A stretch of DNA of 64,000 nucleotides. Origin: Thelephora terrestris. Taxonomy: Eukaryota; Basidiomycota; Agaricomycetes; Thelephorales; Thelephoraceae. The stretch lies in assembly GCA_015956445.1 (NCBI GenBank), contig WIUZ02000006.1:1674001-1738000 (forward strand), written 5' to 3'. Under the pieces are notes generated by a model. It had not been told where the DNA came from. It ran no database searches and saw only the letters and a list, made by a program, of their open reading frames with translations. Each line of letters begins with the position of its first letter. Positions within the stretch are counted from its first letter, which is position 1. A program made the translations under genes and the position numbers. Below, in pieces: positions 1 through 12,089 of this stretch.

Positions 1-1659
1 GATCTCCAAACTCTCCCACCCCGCCTCCGAGAGAAGTGTCTGGCTGTGTTGTGCCGGATATGCGGTCGCCAGGGTTTGCTTCCGAACGCATTGCAAATCC
101 CGATTTGCTACGATCGATCGGATACTCCGCTATATCGTGGGGGGTTCGCCGACGTGTGGAAGGGACAACTCCAAAGTCGCCATGTCGCAGTCAAGGTATT
201 AAGGATTTACTCAACTACGGACTCTGCCAAAACGACCAGTGTGAGCTGTTGCGATTCTACTAAAGAGATACATCGAACCACTGATGCTGACCTGTGTAGA
301 GGTTCTGCAGGGAGGTCGTCACATGGAACACTCTTCGCCACCCGAATGTGCTGTCCCTTATAGGTGTTACAATGAATAAAGGTGAATTCGCAATGGCATC
401 GGAGTGGATGGCGAATGGGAACATCAACGAGTTCGTAAAGGTGCATTGGGAAGTGAATCGGTTCGAGCTTGTGGGGCCCTGTTTCTTCCGCCTTCCGCAA
501 CTATTACTGACGGATAATGTCTGATAGCTCGAAGATGCCGCTAGGGGGTTGATACATATCCACAGCCAGGGAATGATCCATGGGGATTTAAAGGGGGTAT
601 GACTCTGAATCTCATTTTCAGCCCTGTGTTCTCACGTGCTTTCCACGAAGGCGAACATTTTGATTGATCAAAACCAACGTGCACGCCTTGCGGACTTCGG
701 ACTTCTCACAATCGTCTCAGACCCCACCTACTTCACAGCCTCAACTTCCGCTGCTGCAGGTGGGACGACGCGATGGATGAGCCCAGAGCTCCTTCACCCA
801 GAGCATTTTGGCCTTGATCATAGTCGCCCAAACAAGGAATCGGATTGCTATGCTCTAGGGATGGTCATCTATGAAGTGCTCAGCGGCCAGGTTCCGTTCC
901 CTCGGTGCAAAGATTATATTATCATACGGAAGGTTGTTGATGGCGAACGCCCGGCAAGGCCGGAAGGGGCAAAGGAGGTATGGTTTACGGATGATCTGTG
1001 GAAGACCCTGAGTCTATGCTGGGAGACACAAGCCCGGGACCGACCAGGTATCGAGGCTGTACTTGAATGCTTAAAGCGGGCCTCTACCACCTGGAAGCCG
1101 CTCCCTCCACAAGTGAACGAGGGTGTACGAAATGACGAGAGTGATTGGGATCTCACGGCCTTGCAGTATGTTTCCTTGTCTTGAAGGATCCTCCCGGGTG
1201 CTCAACTCAACTTTCAGACCGTCAAAATCGCCCCAGTTGACGCCCATGGTGCGTGGGGGTCAAGTGTCGCAGAACTTGGGGCCCCCATACTCGCCTTCTG
1301 GCCCACGCGATACTGGTTCGCCCGGCTTGAGCAGGAGGGGCGGCAGCCTCCCGCCACATCCTGTGGACAGCTCCAGGAGATTCTGGTTTTCAAGAGACTC
1401 CGACTCCGACTCCGACTCCCGGCCTATGGCAGTCACTCGTAGACTCGTGACCAGTCCGCCACGTGCGCTATTGGATTTATCTGGTAATACTAATAGTATC
1501 GACGCGCAGGTCACTCAGCCTATACATGCCTCGCCGGTTTTCAACAGTGACATGTCACTGTATGAATACCCTCCGCAACAGGCTTCACCGTTATATGGCG
1601 ACCCCCACGCTCATTGGGAGGATTTGTTTGCTGAGTTCAACGCTGGAGAGTATTTTTAA
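1..1659 (+). CDS. TKL-type protein kinase, 5' end outside window
   Basis: The reading frame is open from base 1, so the N-terminus lies outside the window. Exons joined by eye: 1-240, ~300-470, ~530-596, ~650-1165 and 1218-1659. Kinase motifs in order: a glycine loop (YRGGFADVWKG), VAVK lysine, HGDLKGANI catalytic loop (HGD rather than the usual HRD), DFG in LADFGLL, an APE-like MSPELL, the DCYALGMVIYE helix, and the late arginine in RDRPG. The intron at 1166-1217 keeps phase (CA|A) and adds a low-complexity tail of about 145 residues with a DSDSDSDS run, ending in TAA at 1657-1659. Kinases of this form are strongly expanded in Agaricomycetes; substrate unknown. The HGD variant is common in this group, so it does not by itself show inactivity. 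Confidence 0.85.
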
Positions 1660-2169
1660 CGGTCTCCCGTGTTTAAATCTCAGATCTTCTCTCCTTATCT
1701 TCTGCGCTGTGTTATCCAGTTTGATTTGTATTGCTCTCTCTCCCGTCTTTCATCTCTAATTTACCGAGCTTTCTCCTGGTTTAGCCAATATTGATTTTCG
1801 AATGACCAACGAGGTTCTCGATGGCCAATAAATTTGTCGCCGACACAGTCGATCAACTACACCTTGGCTCTAAACATCACCGGATCTCCGTCACTCTGTC
1901 AGTGAATAGGTCGTGGCGGCGACAGAGTTAGTGCCTCCCTCGATGTCCAGCTCAGCTGAGAGTCAAACTCCTACTCCGCCCTCTATTTTATCACAAGAGA
2001 CTAAGGGGGATAGGTGGTGCGGCCCGTTTCCTTCCCATTCTTGATCAACCGGCGGCTGCTTTTCTTGCGGGTTCTTCTCACTCTCGTGGACATGGACCCC
2101 GGGCTTGCATGTCAACCCTCCACCCCTCTTGTCCGGTTCATCGTTCGTCCGCATAATGTTCCCTTCCCA
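1660..2169. other. Intergenic, no gene seen
   Basis: This stretch follows the kinase stop and precedes the decayed MAP kinase copy. Short frames here show no motif I recognise. The last ~100 bases may be a more diverged part of the same duplicated segment, but I cannot align them with confidence. Confidence 0.5.
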
Positions 2170-2590
2170 AGTTCGATGTACGTGGGTAATGGGGTTTTCG
2201 GATGGTGTCGGAGAATTATGATCCCACGGTCAGGCCGAGTGGTTGGCAGGTCGCTCTCGACTGTGCCTATAGACTAGAGCGAAAAGGGGTTGAAGGGTGG
2301 CTTGCGGATATAGCGTCGGTTTGGAAGTTCATTACGTTGTTGGCTAGTGAGATGCCAGAGAATTTAAGGAGGTGGGTTTGAGCATAAGGACAAGGGTTAG
2401 GGTAAGGACGCGATAGGGAAGGGGAAGGGTACGAGTCTGTTTGATTTATGATAGGTGGGAGAAATGGTTGCAGTTTTCTTTCGTTCCGTGATCACCCATG
2501 ACTACGGCATGTGGCAGCAGGTTAGCCTGTGGCGCATTTTTTCGGTCGGGGAGGGCAGGCGGCTACTGAGTAGCGGATATAGACCCTCAG
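2170..2590 (+). pseudogene. Decayed copy of the 3' end of the CWI MAP kinase gene
   Basis: The sequence aligns by eye, at perhaps 70-75% identity with small indels, with 25710-26165, which is the last ~330 coding bases plus the 3' untranslated region of the MAP kinase gene. Shared blocks include GGGGTTGAAGGGTGG, TTTATGATAGGTGGG around the stop, and TTCCGTGATCAC beyond it. The copy carries indels and in-frame stops, so it is not translatable as the MAP kinase tail. It covers both coding end and 3' UTR and is in the same orientation. That points to segmental DNA duplication followed by decay; the 3' part has no introns, so retroposition cannot be excluded from this piece alone. Confidence 0.85.
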
Positions 2591-2650
2591 GCTATAGAAG
2601 TCAGACAACAATAATATAGTGGATGTGCTTTCATTCCTTGCCATCTCTTT

Positions 2651-4237
2651 CTACTTGTCTCCTAGAATATCCCTCAACCCTATAGGCGCGCATTAGATTC
2701 GTGGTCCGCTTGTGCCGGGGGGAATTTCGGAGATTACTCACGGTCGACAATATTCAAGTACGCTTCTGTGGCTGGGCTATCCGGATATTCATCCAGAAAA
2801 CTTACCCCGTAGTCGGCGCTTTTACCGATCCTCGGGTCAAGCGGAACGGTGCCAAGCAATTCGATACCAGCCTCCTCGGCCAGTCTTTTCGCCCCACCGG
2901 TCGTAGGCTTGAATATCTGGCTCTCTGTCTTGCACCCCGGACACACAAACCCAGACATATTCTCCACGAGACCCAAGATCGGGATACCAACTTTTCGGCA
3001 AAAGTCGATTTCCTTCCGGACGTCCTGGAGAGCTACTTCTTGTGGGGTCGTGATGAGTACGGCCCCATCAACTCCGGCGGTGTCTTTCAAGTACTTGACA
3101 ATGCTGAGATGTTCATCTGACGTGCCCGGTGGGGTGTCTACCAACATCCAATCCAACTCCCCCCAATCGACATCCCGAAGGAACTGAGAGATAATCCCGT
3201 TCTTCTTGGGACCACGCCAGATGACGGCGGAGGATTGAGAAGGGAGGAGGAAGCCGATGGATATCGCGGAGAGGTTCGGTTGGACGTAGATCGGAGACCA
3301 GCCTGATGAAGAGGAATGAATTGATTCGTTTGAGATGCCGAGGATTGTTGGGATTGAAGGTCCGCAGACGTCGATGTCCATTATGCCGGTCTGTACATGG
3401 GTAGGGTGAACCGGTTAATTGTGATAGATTGTGAAGAATGTGTTGTGGGGGGTCGGGCGGCGTTTGTAGAAATGTCAGGTGTATGTGGGTATCGTCCGGT
3501 GAGGTGGTGGTCGCCGGTTTTAGATAGAGAGTTCGGCAGAATTTGTCGATTCGTTCGAGAGGGTCCAGGGTCGGATGGTTGCATGCCAGTCGATCAACGC
3601 CGGAGTGTTGAATCGAACGTCCCACGGAAAGATGGACAAAAGCAAACCCGGATGGGGGTGATTGAGACCGAACGGCATAGTTTTCCACGTCACCGCGCGC
3701 GCGCGGGGGGTTTCATTGGAGCAAAGTTTTTTTTTTGTGGAGGGTGGGAGGCAGGGATGCGGATTGCATCCGTTTGATGCGTTTGATCGTAGGCGGTCAC
3801 CGAAGGGCATTCACATTGAGTTCCGTAGCAAAAACAGAATTTGAACAAAAGGGATTTCGGCGGTCAGCACAGTTGTTTCATTGCATCAGAACAAGTGAAA
3901 GGCTGGACAAGAGAGGGGAAGAAAAGAGAAGAATACTGACCTGGATGTCTTCGTCGGCGGCGAGAGCCCATCCGAGTTGGGAGGTAAAGGTAGATTTTCC
4001 GACCCCTCCCTTTCCGCTCAACACGAGGATTTTCCGTTTGACCCCGGCCAGCCTCTCGTTGATCATCGGGATCGTCGATGGGTCCTGGGCGGTGGATTTG
4101 GTTTGACCGGATGCACAGATATCCTGGTTCGGACACCCTTCGCAGGCGTCCACTTTGCCTGCTAGGTCGGATTCTGTGCCTGGGCAGTGGTCAGGGGCGT
4201 TCGTAGGCACGTCCGTAGGTTGTTGTACAGAGATCAT
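2651..4237 (-). CDS. nbp35: NBP35, cytosolic Fe-S cluster scaffold P-loop NTPase
   Basis: Nbp35 is the cytosolic scaffold that, with Cfd1, assembles 4Fe-4S clusters for cytosolic and nuclear proteins. Three exons in phase (4237-3941, 3390-2742, 2679-2651) give 324 residues, the usual length. The N-terminal C-x13-C-x2-C-x5-C cluster motif that separates Nbp35 from Cfd1 is present (DHCPG...[12 protein letters not shown]). It is followed by the deviant Walker [32 protein letters not shown], and the C-terminal CPGC that binds the bridging cluster. The last exon is only 29 nt and encodes the final RLRDILGDK. The first intron (3940-3391, 550 nt) is about ten times longer than others here. SGF73 lies 73 bp upstream on the same strand. 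Confidence 0.93.
3391..3940 (-). other. Unusually long intron of NBP35
   Basis: It starts GTCAGT and ends TACAG and holds a run of ten T and a CGCGCGCGCG run. Neighbouring introns are 45-70 nt. I see no nested gene in it; frames inside it lack recognisable motifs. Confidence 0.7.
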
Positions 4238-4310
4238 TACGGCGCGGAGTAAATGAGGTCGTGATAATGGTGGATAATGTACAAGATGAGAATGGTAGAG
4301 CGAAAGATGA

Positions 4311-5468
4311 CTAAGTCGGCCTGAACGACATCCCTGCCGGCGGGTTCGCTGAAACGGGAGTGGTGGTCAAACTTCCGTTGGCCCCTCCTCGCTTGAACGC
4401 GCTCTCGTACAATCCACGACAACTGCGCAGTCTTTCCCTCCTTGCCACGAAGAACGAGCCAGCGTCACATGGGACGGCGAGTGGGGTACCGACCAAACCA
4501 CGGGATTGTGCAGAGTGAACAGCGGAGATCAACGTATCCATCTCTGCCTCCGAGTCGAGATCGTCAACGTTCTCGTCGTCATCTACGACTGCTGGAGGTG
4601 GGTTGGCAGCGGTGGTCGCCTTCTTGCTTTTTTTGGGCCCAGTAGCGGTCGCAGCCTTCTTCGCCGGATCGACCCCTGCAGCAGCGGCAGCCTCCATCGC
4701 CTGTTTCTTCTTCTCAGCTTTCTCCTTCTCCTTTCTCTCTTTCCGTTCCATCTTTGACTCCTTCTTTACCGGCTCGACGAAGTTGGGTTTGTTGGCGCGG
4801 TTCCACTCGAGCAGGAGTTCATCGTATGGCTTTGATCGACCTTGGACGCTTCGCTTCGCACCCATTGAGTGGGATTTACATGAGAGAGAGCGAGAACAGG
4901 GAAGACCTTTGTCGTTGATGACACCGCATTGCTTGTCGTAATCGACTGGGCCTTTTAGCCGACCCTTGGTGACTTTGGTGGCCGCCTGCTTCTTCTTCTT
5001 GGTTTGGGTTGGGTCCTCAATCTCGTCTTCTGCCTTTCGTTTCTTGCCCTTTTTGAGATCTTGAGAGTATTAGGATATACATTCATCGTGAAGGAGACTG
5101 TAGTGTACCTTCGATGCCCTTGCCACTCTTCTTGGCTAGCGCCGCGCTCAGGGTGGAACAGTTGGCTGATTCCACACAGTTCAACCATCGTTCTCCCAAA
5201 GACATAGATGGCTCAACTTACCAAGATGGTCCGCAAACACGGTACGAAGGACGGGTCTGTCACATTGCTTACACCTGACTATGGCGATCTGCTCTTTGAG
5301 GGGAGTTGAGCCAAAGACCTTCATGTCTCGCGCGGAAAGCCATGCTGTGGGCGGGGATGGGAGGGACCCGATTTGAGTGAGAGGGACGTCGGCGGGGTCG
5401 GAGATGGCGTTGTCCCAGTCGGTGAGGACGGGAGTGGGTGACTGAAGTTTCTTGAGTTGGATGGTCAT
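4311..5468 (-). CDS. sgf73: SGF73-like SAGA subunit (ataxin-7 homologue, SCA7 domain)
   Basis: Sgf73 anchors the SAGA deubiquitinase module in the nucleus. Three exons (5468-5222, 5165-5109, 5059-4311) stay in phase and give 350 residues. The N-terminal zinc motif is [20 protein letters not shown], with the intron falling just before the last ANC. The SCA7 signature follows in exon 3: [11 protein letters not shown], then [15 protein letters not shown], then the [10 protein letters not shown] end. Between them is a lysine-rich segment, and after SCA7 comes a charged [12 protein letters not shown] coil and an alanine-rich tail. The ATG at 5468 is chosen because the only in-frame codon further up that could start is a TTG. 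Confidence 0.9.
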
Positions 5469-5626
5469 AATCGAAGGCAAGGGGCGCTGGAATTGAGTAT
5501 ATTATCTAATTTATCGACGATTTCAATATTGATGATATTCTGTTATTTATACCATGCGTCTCTGTATTTGAGGTTCTCCCCGCCCTTGTCCCTCGAGTGT
5601 CCTTCGTTCCTGCGCCCAAGTTTCAG

Positions 5627-7907
5627 ATGGATTCCGTTACCTTCCAACGCCAGGCTCCCCTCTCCCTCGATTTCCTCATCATCGGTGCAGGTGCTCTCCA
5701 TTTTCCCGCGTTCTCGCCATTTCGTTTGACACCGATTTCTCCCACACTCATCAAGGCATCAGCGGACTCGCTTGCGCGTATTCCCTTGCGTCTTCCGGTC
5801 ATCGAGTGAGGATTCTCGAGGCTTTGCCAAAGAATGCGCGCAAATCCTGCTCGGGCCTGCGCGTGCCCCCGAACATGTCTAAAATCCTCCTCGAGTGGGG
5901 TCTAGGCGATGAATTGAAAGCGAAGACTAGGCCGTGCAGGCAGGTGGTCTTTGACGATCGTAAGTCGCTTGAACGGTTCATTCCACCCACACGACCCTTA
6001 TTTGCTTCCGTCTCGCGCCTCGCGCCTATCGCCCCACCCTGACCCCCCGGGTTGACGCTTGGCCTTCTAGTGCTTACGAACGAGAACGTTGGCGCTATCC
6101 TATGGAGGGACGAGGTAATTGCCGAAACAGGCGGAGACTTCCTCTTGATGCACGTAAGTACCGGCCGTTACCCCTTTCGACCCCCACCCTAAACCTAAAC
6201 CCCTCGGAAATAGCATGGAGACCTCTATGAGATGTTGCTTCGCATCGCCCTCGAGGCCGGGGTCGAAATCAAATACGGTGCCAAGGTCTCACAGGTAATT
6301 CCTGGTAAAGAGCTTCCAAAGGACAATCCCCCACATCGGACCATGAATAGCTGCGGGACTACGCGTAGTCCCTCTCCTATTTGCTCCTATTCCGACCCTG
6401 CTACCTCGGGGTCTGTCACCGGACACGGCCCCCCTTCCGTGAGGCTCTCTCACGGCGAACTCTTAACTGCCGATATTGTCATCGGTGCCGACGGCTCGCG
6501 AAGCATGGTAAGGGAGCTACTACTCGAACCAGAGCACGACCACGGGGTTGAGTCTGGCTATACTGCCTATTCGTAAGCTCCGCGCCTTTACCGAACTTTT
6601 TCTCATTCCGCCCATCTCTGATTGAATTCCCCGCCGGCGATCAACACTCAATCCCTGCAATCACGCTCTCATCCCCATGTGCAATATGTGCCGTTCGTTA
6701 TTGTCATACCCACCGCGACTCTTCCATCGAACAGAACTGATGTCGATATCAAAATCATGGACAAAGACCCAATCCTTAAACAGCTCGTCAATGATCAAAA
6801 TTGGCATATCTGGATGGACGATAGGAGATCGCTATTGAGTTACCCAGTGGTTAGTTGTTCCCTCATGCATCCCTTTTACGGCCCCCTTTCCCATTGCGCC
6901 TTGCTGATGGTCTTGATCTCGCTTGTTGTGGGATTACAGGGGAGAGATGGAAAATATGCCGTACATGGCTTCTGCCACGATGACATCCATACGAAAGGGA
7001 CCTCCTCACTCCCCTGCGGCAAGCCGTCCTGGGAAACCGAGTACCCTAAAGACAAGCTTCTACGGTTGTTCTCTGATTGTAATCCAATGTACGTATCTCC
7101 ATTCAATTGCCCTCGTTCCCTTTTCCCATCATAGTTGGCGAGAGGCATGAACTGACTGTATCTTTGCCTTTGATTTCAGTTCTAGGCGGCTCCTGGAAAT
7201 CGCCGAATCCCCGATAGTCCTCGCCAGACACCTTGTACTCCCCAGATGTGAGACGTGGGTCCACGACTCGCATACAATTGCGCTCCTGGGAGAGGCTGCA
7301 CACCCTACTGTCGTGAGTGGTCTTCAGGCACATGACGGATCGGATCTGGTTCTCACGGGTTCCTTTCTTCGTTCCCGTCGGCTTGCGGTCACCTCAACTG
7401 TGCCTTACATTACATCACCCGTCGGCGCCGCAACTTCACCGTCCTGTGTCTTATTTTTTGGCTGGGAAACAGCCGTGTTCCAATCAATCAATTGGGATGT
7501 GTATTGAGGACGCTGCCGTGTTCGGCGGCCTCTTTTCCCGACTGAGGTCCTGGGACCAGGTTCCTTCTTTAATGGAGGCATACCAGGACTTACGACAAGA
7601 CAGAGCATATGCTGCAGCGTGTCAAGATCAATCCAATGCCGAAATTACCTGGCTACCGCCTGGTCCCCACCGAGATGCTCGCGATGCTGCCATGCGGGCG
7701 GACAAACAGTGCGATATAGGCGATTTCAACGAGCGTATGTTGAGGGACCAGTGGGATACTGTCTGCGAGGTGTTTGGGTATTCTGCCAGTGAGGCAGCCG
7801 CGAATTGGTGGGTTGGGTGGGGTATGTTGGCGGAGATGGCGAAGCGGAGGACGGGGGATTCTCTGCAGATTGAGATGACCATCGCCCCGCAGGGAATATT
7901 TGTTTGA
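5627..7907 (+). CDS. FAD-dependent monooxygenase (salicylate hydroxylase-like)
   Basis: Class A flavoprotein monooxygenases hydroxylate aromatic or related substrates with NAD(P)H and oxygen. The start MDSVTF leads into the dinucleotide fold IIGAGISGL (interrupted by intron 5690-5757) and the acidic end of strand two, ILEA. Then come the DG motif, IVIGADGSRSM, and the flavin-phosphate motif as LLGEAAHPTV (Glu where Asp is usual). An intron at about 7313-7472 restores phase to GMCIEDAAVFGGLF. The family's usual order and about 430-480 residues are met. One junction is odd: after the exon ending near 6575 there is no AG acceptor before the IPTATL coding-like stretch, and the first acceptor (6734) would skip it. 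Substrate cannot be told from sequence. Confidence 0.85.
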
Positions 7908-8664
7908 GGCTCTGTGAGGACATTTCGGTGACTGGGGTTCCGCCGCGTCTGGGTTCTCTACCTCCGCCCCCCTGATACCTTGGGATTGTGATCTGAATGT
8001 TTGCTCATCTCCCTCTTGCTTATCGGCTTAACCCATCTACTTCCGGCTTCACGGCAAGAACCACGATTTTATTGACTTATAAAAGTTTTTATCTCTCGAT
8101 TTACCATGGACAACTAGACCCATCCAGTTATCTTGTTCCCTTCCACATTGGTTTTCCATCCGTCTCGTCTTGCCACCTTTGCTCCGTTAACCTCTACCCC
8201 ATGTTTCCAGTTTATACTATTGCTATTTCATTGTTCTCGCTGTCGTTTACACGCGTTACGTTCCTTCCCTCCCTTACTCCGGTTACTCAACCAGCGCAAC
8301 CAAGAAGCTGGGAAGAGACGACATCCTACTGCCTCACCTCCTTTCTTCTTATTCAGCACTAGGAATCTATCTTATATCACTGTGCGTTATTCCAGGGCAT
8401 ATTTTCATTCCGTTCATTAATGCTGAGCGCTGGACGTGAATGTTATTAAATATTTTGAAGCTTTATTTTCCACGTGACCAACACGAACGCGTTGTGTCAC
8501 GTCACGTGTCACACATATCCTCTCATCTCAACCAGTCGATTGGACGAAGAACGGGCCTCCTAACAAGATCTTATCTCTTGCGACATATCTCTCGTCGCCC
8601 ATTCTGCTGGAAACCGCCAATTCTATCTCTCCGTGACACTTTTGGCCGACACTAGGTTTGTAAA
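7908..8664. other. Intergenic, condensin promoter side
   Basis: It holds the 3' flank of the monooxygenase and the 5' flank of BRN1. Apart from the E-box/MCB cluster at 8471-8508 I see no gene; the frames here are pyrimidine-rich and motif-free. Confidence 0.6.
8471..8508. promoter_or_regulatory. Two CACGTG E-boxes flanking an ACGCGT MCB element
   Basis: CACGTG occurs at 8471-8476 and 8503-8508, and ACGCGT at 8487-8492, about 160-190 bp before the BRN1 start. ACGCGT is the MCB site bound by MBF in fungi, which drives G1/S genes. CACGTG is a bHLH site. The tight grouping ahead of a condensin gene fits cell-cycle control, but binding is inferred from motif alone. Confidence 0.45.
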
Positions 8665-11600
8665 ATGGCCCGATCAGTGAGGGCGCGAGGCCCGAAGGCC
8701 AAAGCTGCAACATACACCGAATCGAACAACTCTGACGACGATACTGAGACCGAGGAACAAGAATGGAACGAAAATCCTGCGAACAGAGCTGGAAGGGCAT
8801 CTTCTTCACGACTTAGCGGCAAAGCCCCCGCTAAACGACCCATCCGGACCGACGTTGGCGATAAGGAGAACGCGGGAGACGGCTACGTACCCACCGGAGC
8901 TGGGGGATCGAGCGGGAGCGGTGCAAAGACAGCGGTGGGTCTGAAGCGTACGGAGACGTCGGGGAGGTTCAACGACGATGAGGCGGAGAAGAGGAAACGG
9001 AGGAAGAGCGCCAAGTTGTTGGGGCAGCAGACGACCATGTTCGATGGCCTTACGGATTCGGGACCAGCGGCGAACGGGTTGAACGCTGGGAAGCAGCCGG
9101 TCCAGTTGGACTCAATCGTCCCTGCTGCACCTATCATCAATGTCCCCAGAGATGTGATGAACTCAAATTTTGAGGAATGGATGAAGATGGCCACTGACAA
9201 CGTGAGTTTTGTTACCGGTTCAGTCGATGTCCTCTTGGGTGACTGACGTGGTCCTTGCTTTTTTCTCATTTCTACTTTATACAGAAAATTAACGCCAACA
9301 ACTCTTGGAACTTCGCTCTAATCGACTATTTCCATGACATGTCACTATTGCGAAACAACACCGATAATTCGATCAACTTCCAACGAGCCTCCTGCACGCT
9401 AGACGGCTGTGTGAAGATCTGGACTTCGCGTGTAGACAGCGTCAACGACGAGACGAACAAACTCCTTCGAGGAGTCCGGGACGGTCCAAGCGGAGATTCT
9501 GACAACGACGAGGACCAGGACGGCGCCGATGGAGGCCCCGGTTCTCAACGAACCCAACGCAAGGGAACACATCGTGCCGAAGCGACACTGGCCAAATCCG
9601 CTGCCCAGCTGAGGAGCAAGAAGCTTGATCTGGAGTTTTCCGTCGATCCTTTGTTCAAGAAGACCTGTGCGGATTTTGATGAGGGAGGCGCTCACGGGTT
9701 GTTGATGAACCATCTGAGCTTGGGTGTTGGCATCGACGGAGGAGGGTTGAGGGTCGTGTTTGATGCCAGCGACGCGGTCGCCAAGTCTGGAGATGACGAG
9801 GAAGCGGACGAGGTCGAGCCTGTCGATACCGTTGATTTAAGTGAGCTGAGAGGTAGGATCTTGTGGGGTATCTTAACTTCGTTGACTGATTTTTCTGGCC
9901 CTCAAGCGCAATTCCTGCCCGACCTTGACGGCCTTGATCACAAGTCGATCGTTCCTTCGTTAAGGGACTTCTCGTTCTCAGGCAACGGCTTTTCTTTCGA
10001 CGATGACCACAACGACCTGTACCGAGACGATACTTTTGCGTTCAACCAAGGGGAGTTTGACGACGAAGACGCCGGAGACAGTGACCCGATCGGATATACC
10101 CAGGAGGACGTTGGAGGCGGAGCGCCTTTAGACGGTGGTGACGCCCAAGACCCTGCGCCGGTTCAGGACTTTTTCAGTAGCGACCAGGCGAACCAGGAGG
10201 GGTACACAGGCGACGGCGATTTCGGAGGCGATGGCGGGTTTGGAGGCGACGACGATTTTGGTGGGGATGGTGAAAATGGGTCTGTGGGTGCGGATGCGGA
10301 TCATCACGCCGACGGTCATGTGCAAGGGAGGGGAACGTTCGTTCCGTTTGACCCTACGAAAGGACCGAACGGGAGGGACTTGATCATGGCAATGGTGGAT
10401 CCGGACGCGGAAGGAGGAACGATGGATTACTTTGATAAGAATGTGCTGAAGAACTGGGCGGGTCCTGAGCATTGGAAACTGAGGAAAGTCATTCGTAAAC
10501 GTGAGTGCCCTCTGCAGTATCCCGTCGAGCGGTCTGAGAACGTGATTTTTTGCGTCTGTTAGCCATAGGAGAGCAGCCTGCAGCCGCCGCCACCAAGCAG
10601 AAGCGAGAGAAAAAGGAGGCGTTCAAGATTGACTTCTACGAACCTCTTGGGATGTCCGTCAAGGAGTTTTCGAAAGAGAAGTTCGCACCGCCCACTCGAG
10701 GTATTGGGATCAACCTACCCGGATACTCTTTGCCAAGTTCTTCGAAGCCAGGGAAGAAAAGCAAGAAAAGCAAAGAGAAAGAGAAGGAAAGGGAAAAGAA
10801 GGAGGAGCAGCTCCTTCCGGATGACATGCATTTCACGAGTCGGCAACTGGTCAACTTGTTCCTCAAACCAAACTTCTCGGTATGTATTTGCGAGTTGCTT
10901 TGCTTCTTGGATTTTTTGATCGAGCTGGTATTGTCGTAGCTGAAAATGCGTGGTCGGAGGGTTAACCCAAAGACGAACGCGGAGGGTGAGATCGATGAGA
11001 ACTTTTGGGCCCAGGCTGCTGCGGATCAAGCGGCTGGGCGGTCAGGGGAGGATGGTAACGAGTGTAAGTACCCCCCACATTCTCTAGATCTCCCGGGAAA
11101 CTGACATTTATCCTGTACTTCTACCTCCAGTGGACGTTGATGGGCAGGCGATACCCTTCAACACCCAGTTCTTCCATGACGACTTTGATGATGACGGCGA
11201 TGGCCCTGGATTCGACGATGGGGACGACGGTGTCGGGATCGGTTCCGTTGTTCCTGGGGCGGAAGGTGACGAGCCTGACCTCATGGCTACCCTGGCGGGA
11301 ACCTCGAGGAGGGTCAGACCACAGTATGTGAACTACGCGAAGAAGGCGAAGAGAGTAGACGTGCGGAAGTTGAAAGATAATATCTGGAAGAGCTTGGACA
11401 TTAAGGTTCCAAAACCGACGGACCCAGATGAATCAATGGTATGCATTTCGAGCTTTCATATCCTGCCTTTTTTTTCCTGCGTGACGTTGCTCATCGCGTT
11501 GTTTCACTTTTCAACAGGACGTGGACGATGGAGACCAAGTAGGCTTGACGGACCCAAGCGAACATCGAATGTTCGACGGCGTCGTCTCGAATCTGCGGAA

Positions 11601-11864
11601 GACGTATCCGAAGGACAAGATGCAGGACATCAGCACGAGCTTTTGTTTCATCTGTTTGCTCCATCTGGCCAACGAACGTGGATTGAAGATCGAGGTCGGG
11701 GAGAGTCCCGAAGCGGAGGATGAAGGGGAACCTGAGGAAGGGGATAATAGGGTCGGAGATCTTTGGAGTCTGAAGGTAATATTCTTTGCGTCATCTTATC
11801 TCGGAAACTGATTCTCGTTAAAATTCAGATCTTCCGAGATCCAAACGCTGTTCACTCGGCGTGA
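8665..11864 (+). CDS. brn1: Condensin complex non-SMC subunit BRN1/CAP-H (barren)
   Basis: CAP-H is the kleisin of condensin and bridges the SMC2/SMC4 heads during mitotic chromosome compaction. Seven exons (8665-9201, 9285-10500, 10563-10879, 10940-11063, 11131-11438, 11518-11775, 11829-11864) sum to 2796 nt, exactly 931 residues plus stop. The strongly conserved block is intact: ALIDYFHDMSLLR, SINFQRASCTLDGCVKIW, RVDSVNDET. Later blocks also fit Cnd2: FWAQ...F, PFNTQFFHDDF, YAKKAKRVDVRKLK, and the terminal DISTSFCFICLLHLANERGL. The middle (about 10000-10320) is very rich in Asp and Gly. The last exon is 36 nt. Confidence 0.95.
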
Positions 11865-12089
11865 GTGGACACTGTTACTATGCTCAGCACCTTATGTACA
11901 TGGACTCATCTACATGTTTTGTATCGCTTTGTTCGTTTCTTTACCATATCTCGGTCGTTCTATTTCTCGTCAGCTTTCGGATATATACGTCTATCTTATA
12001 TGTAGTAGTGTGTTTCCCATAAGCCCCTTTGAGTGGAGGCTTTACTTGGGTTTTTATTTTGAGAGGCGCACAGTGTGAGGGGATTGGAG
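11865..12089. other. Convergent intergenic space, no gene seen
   Basis: BRN1 and the methyltransferase gene converge here. It should hold both 3' UTRs. I see no further structure. Confidence 0.5.
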
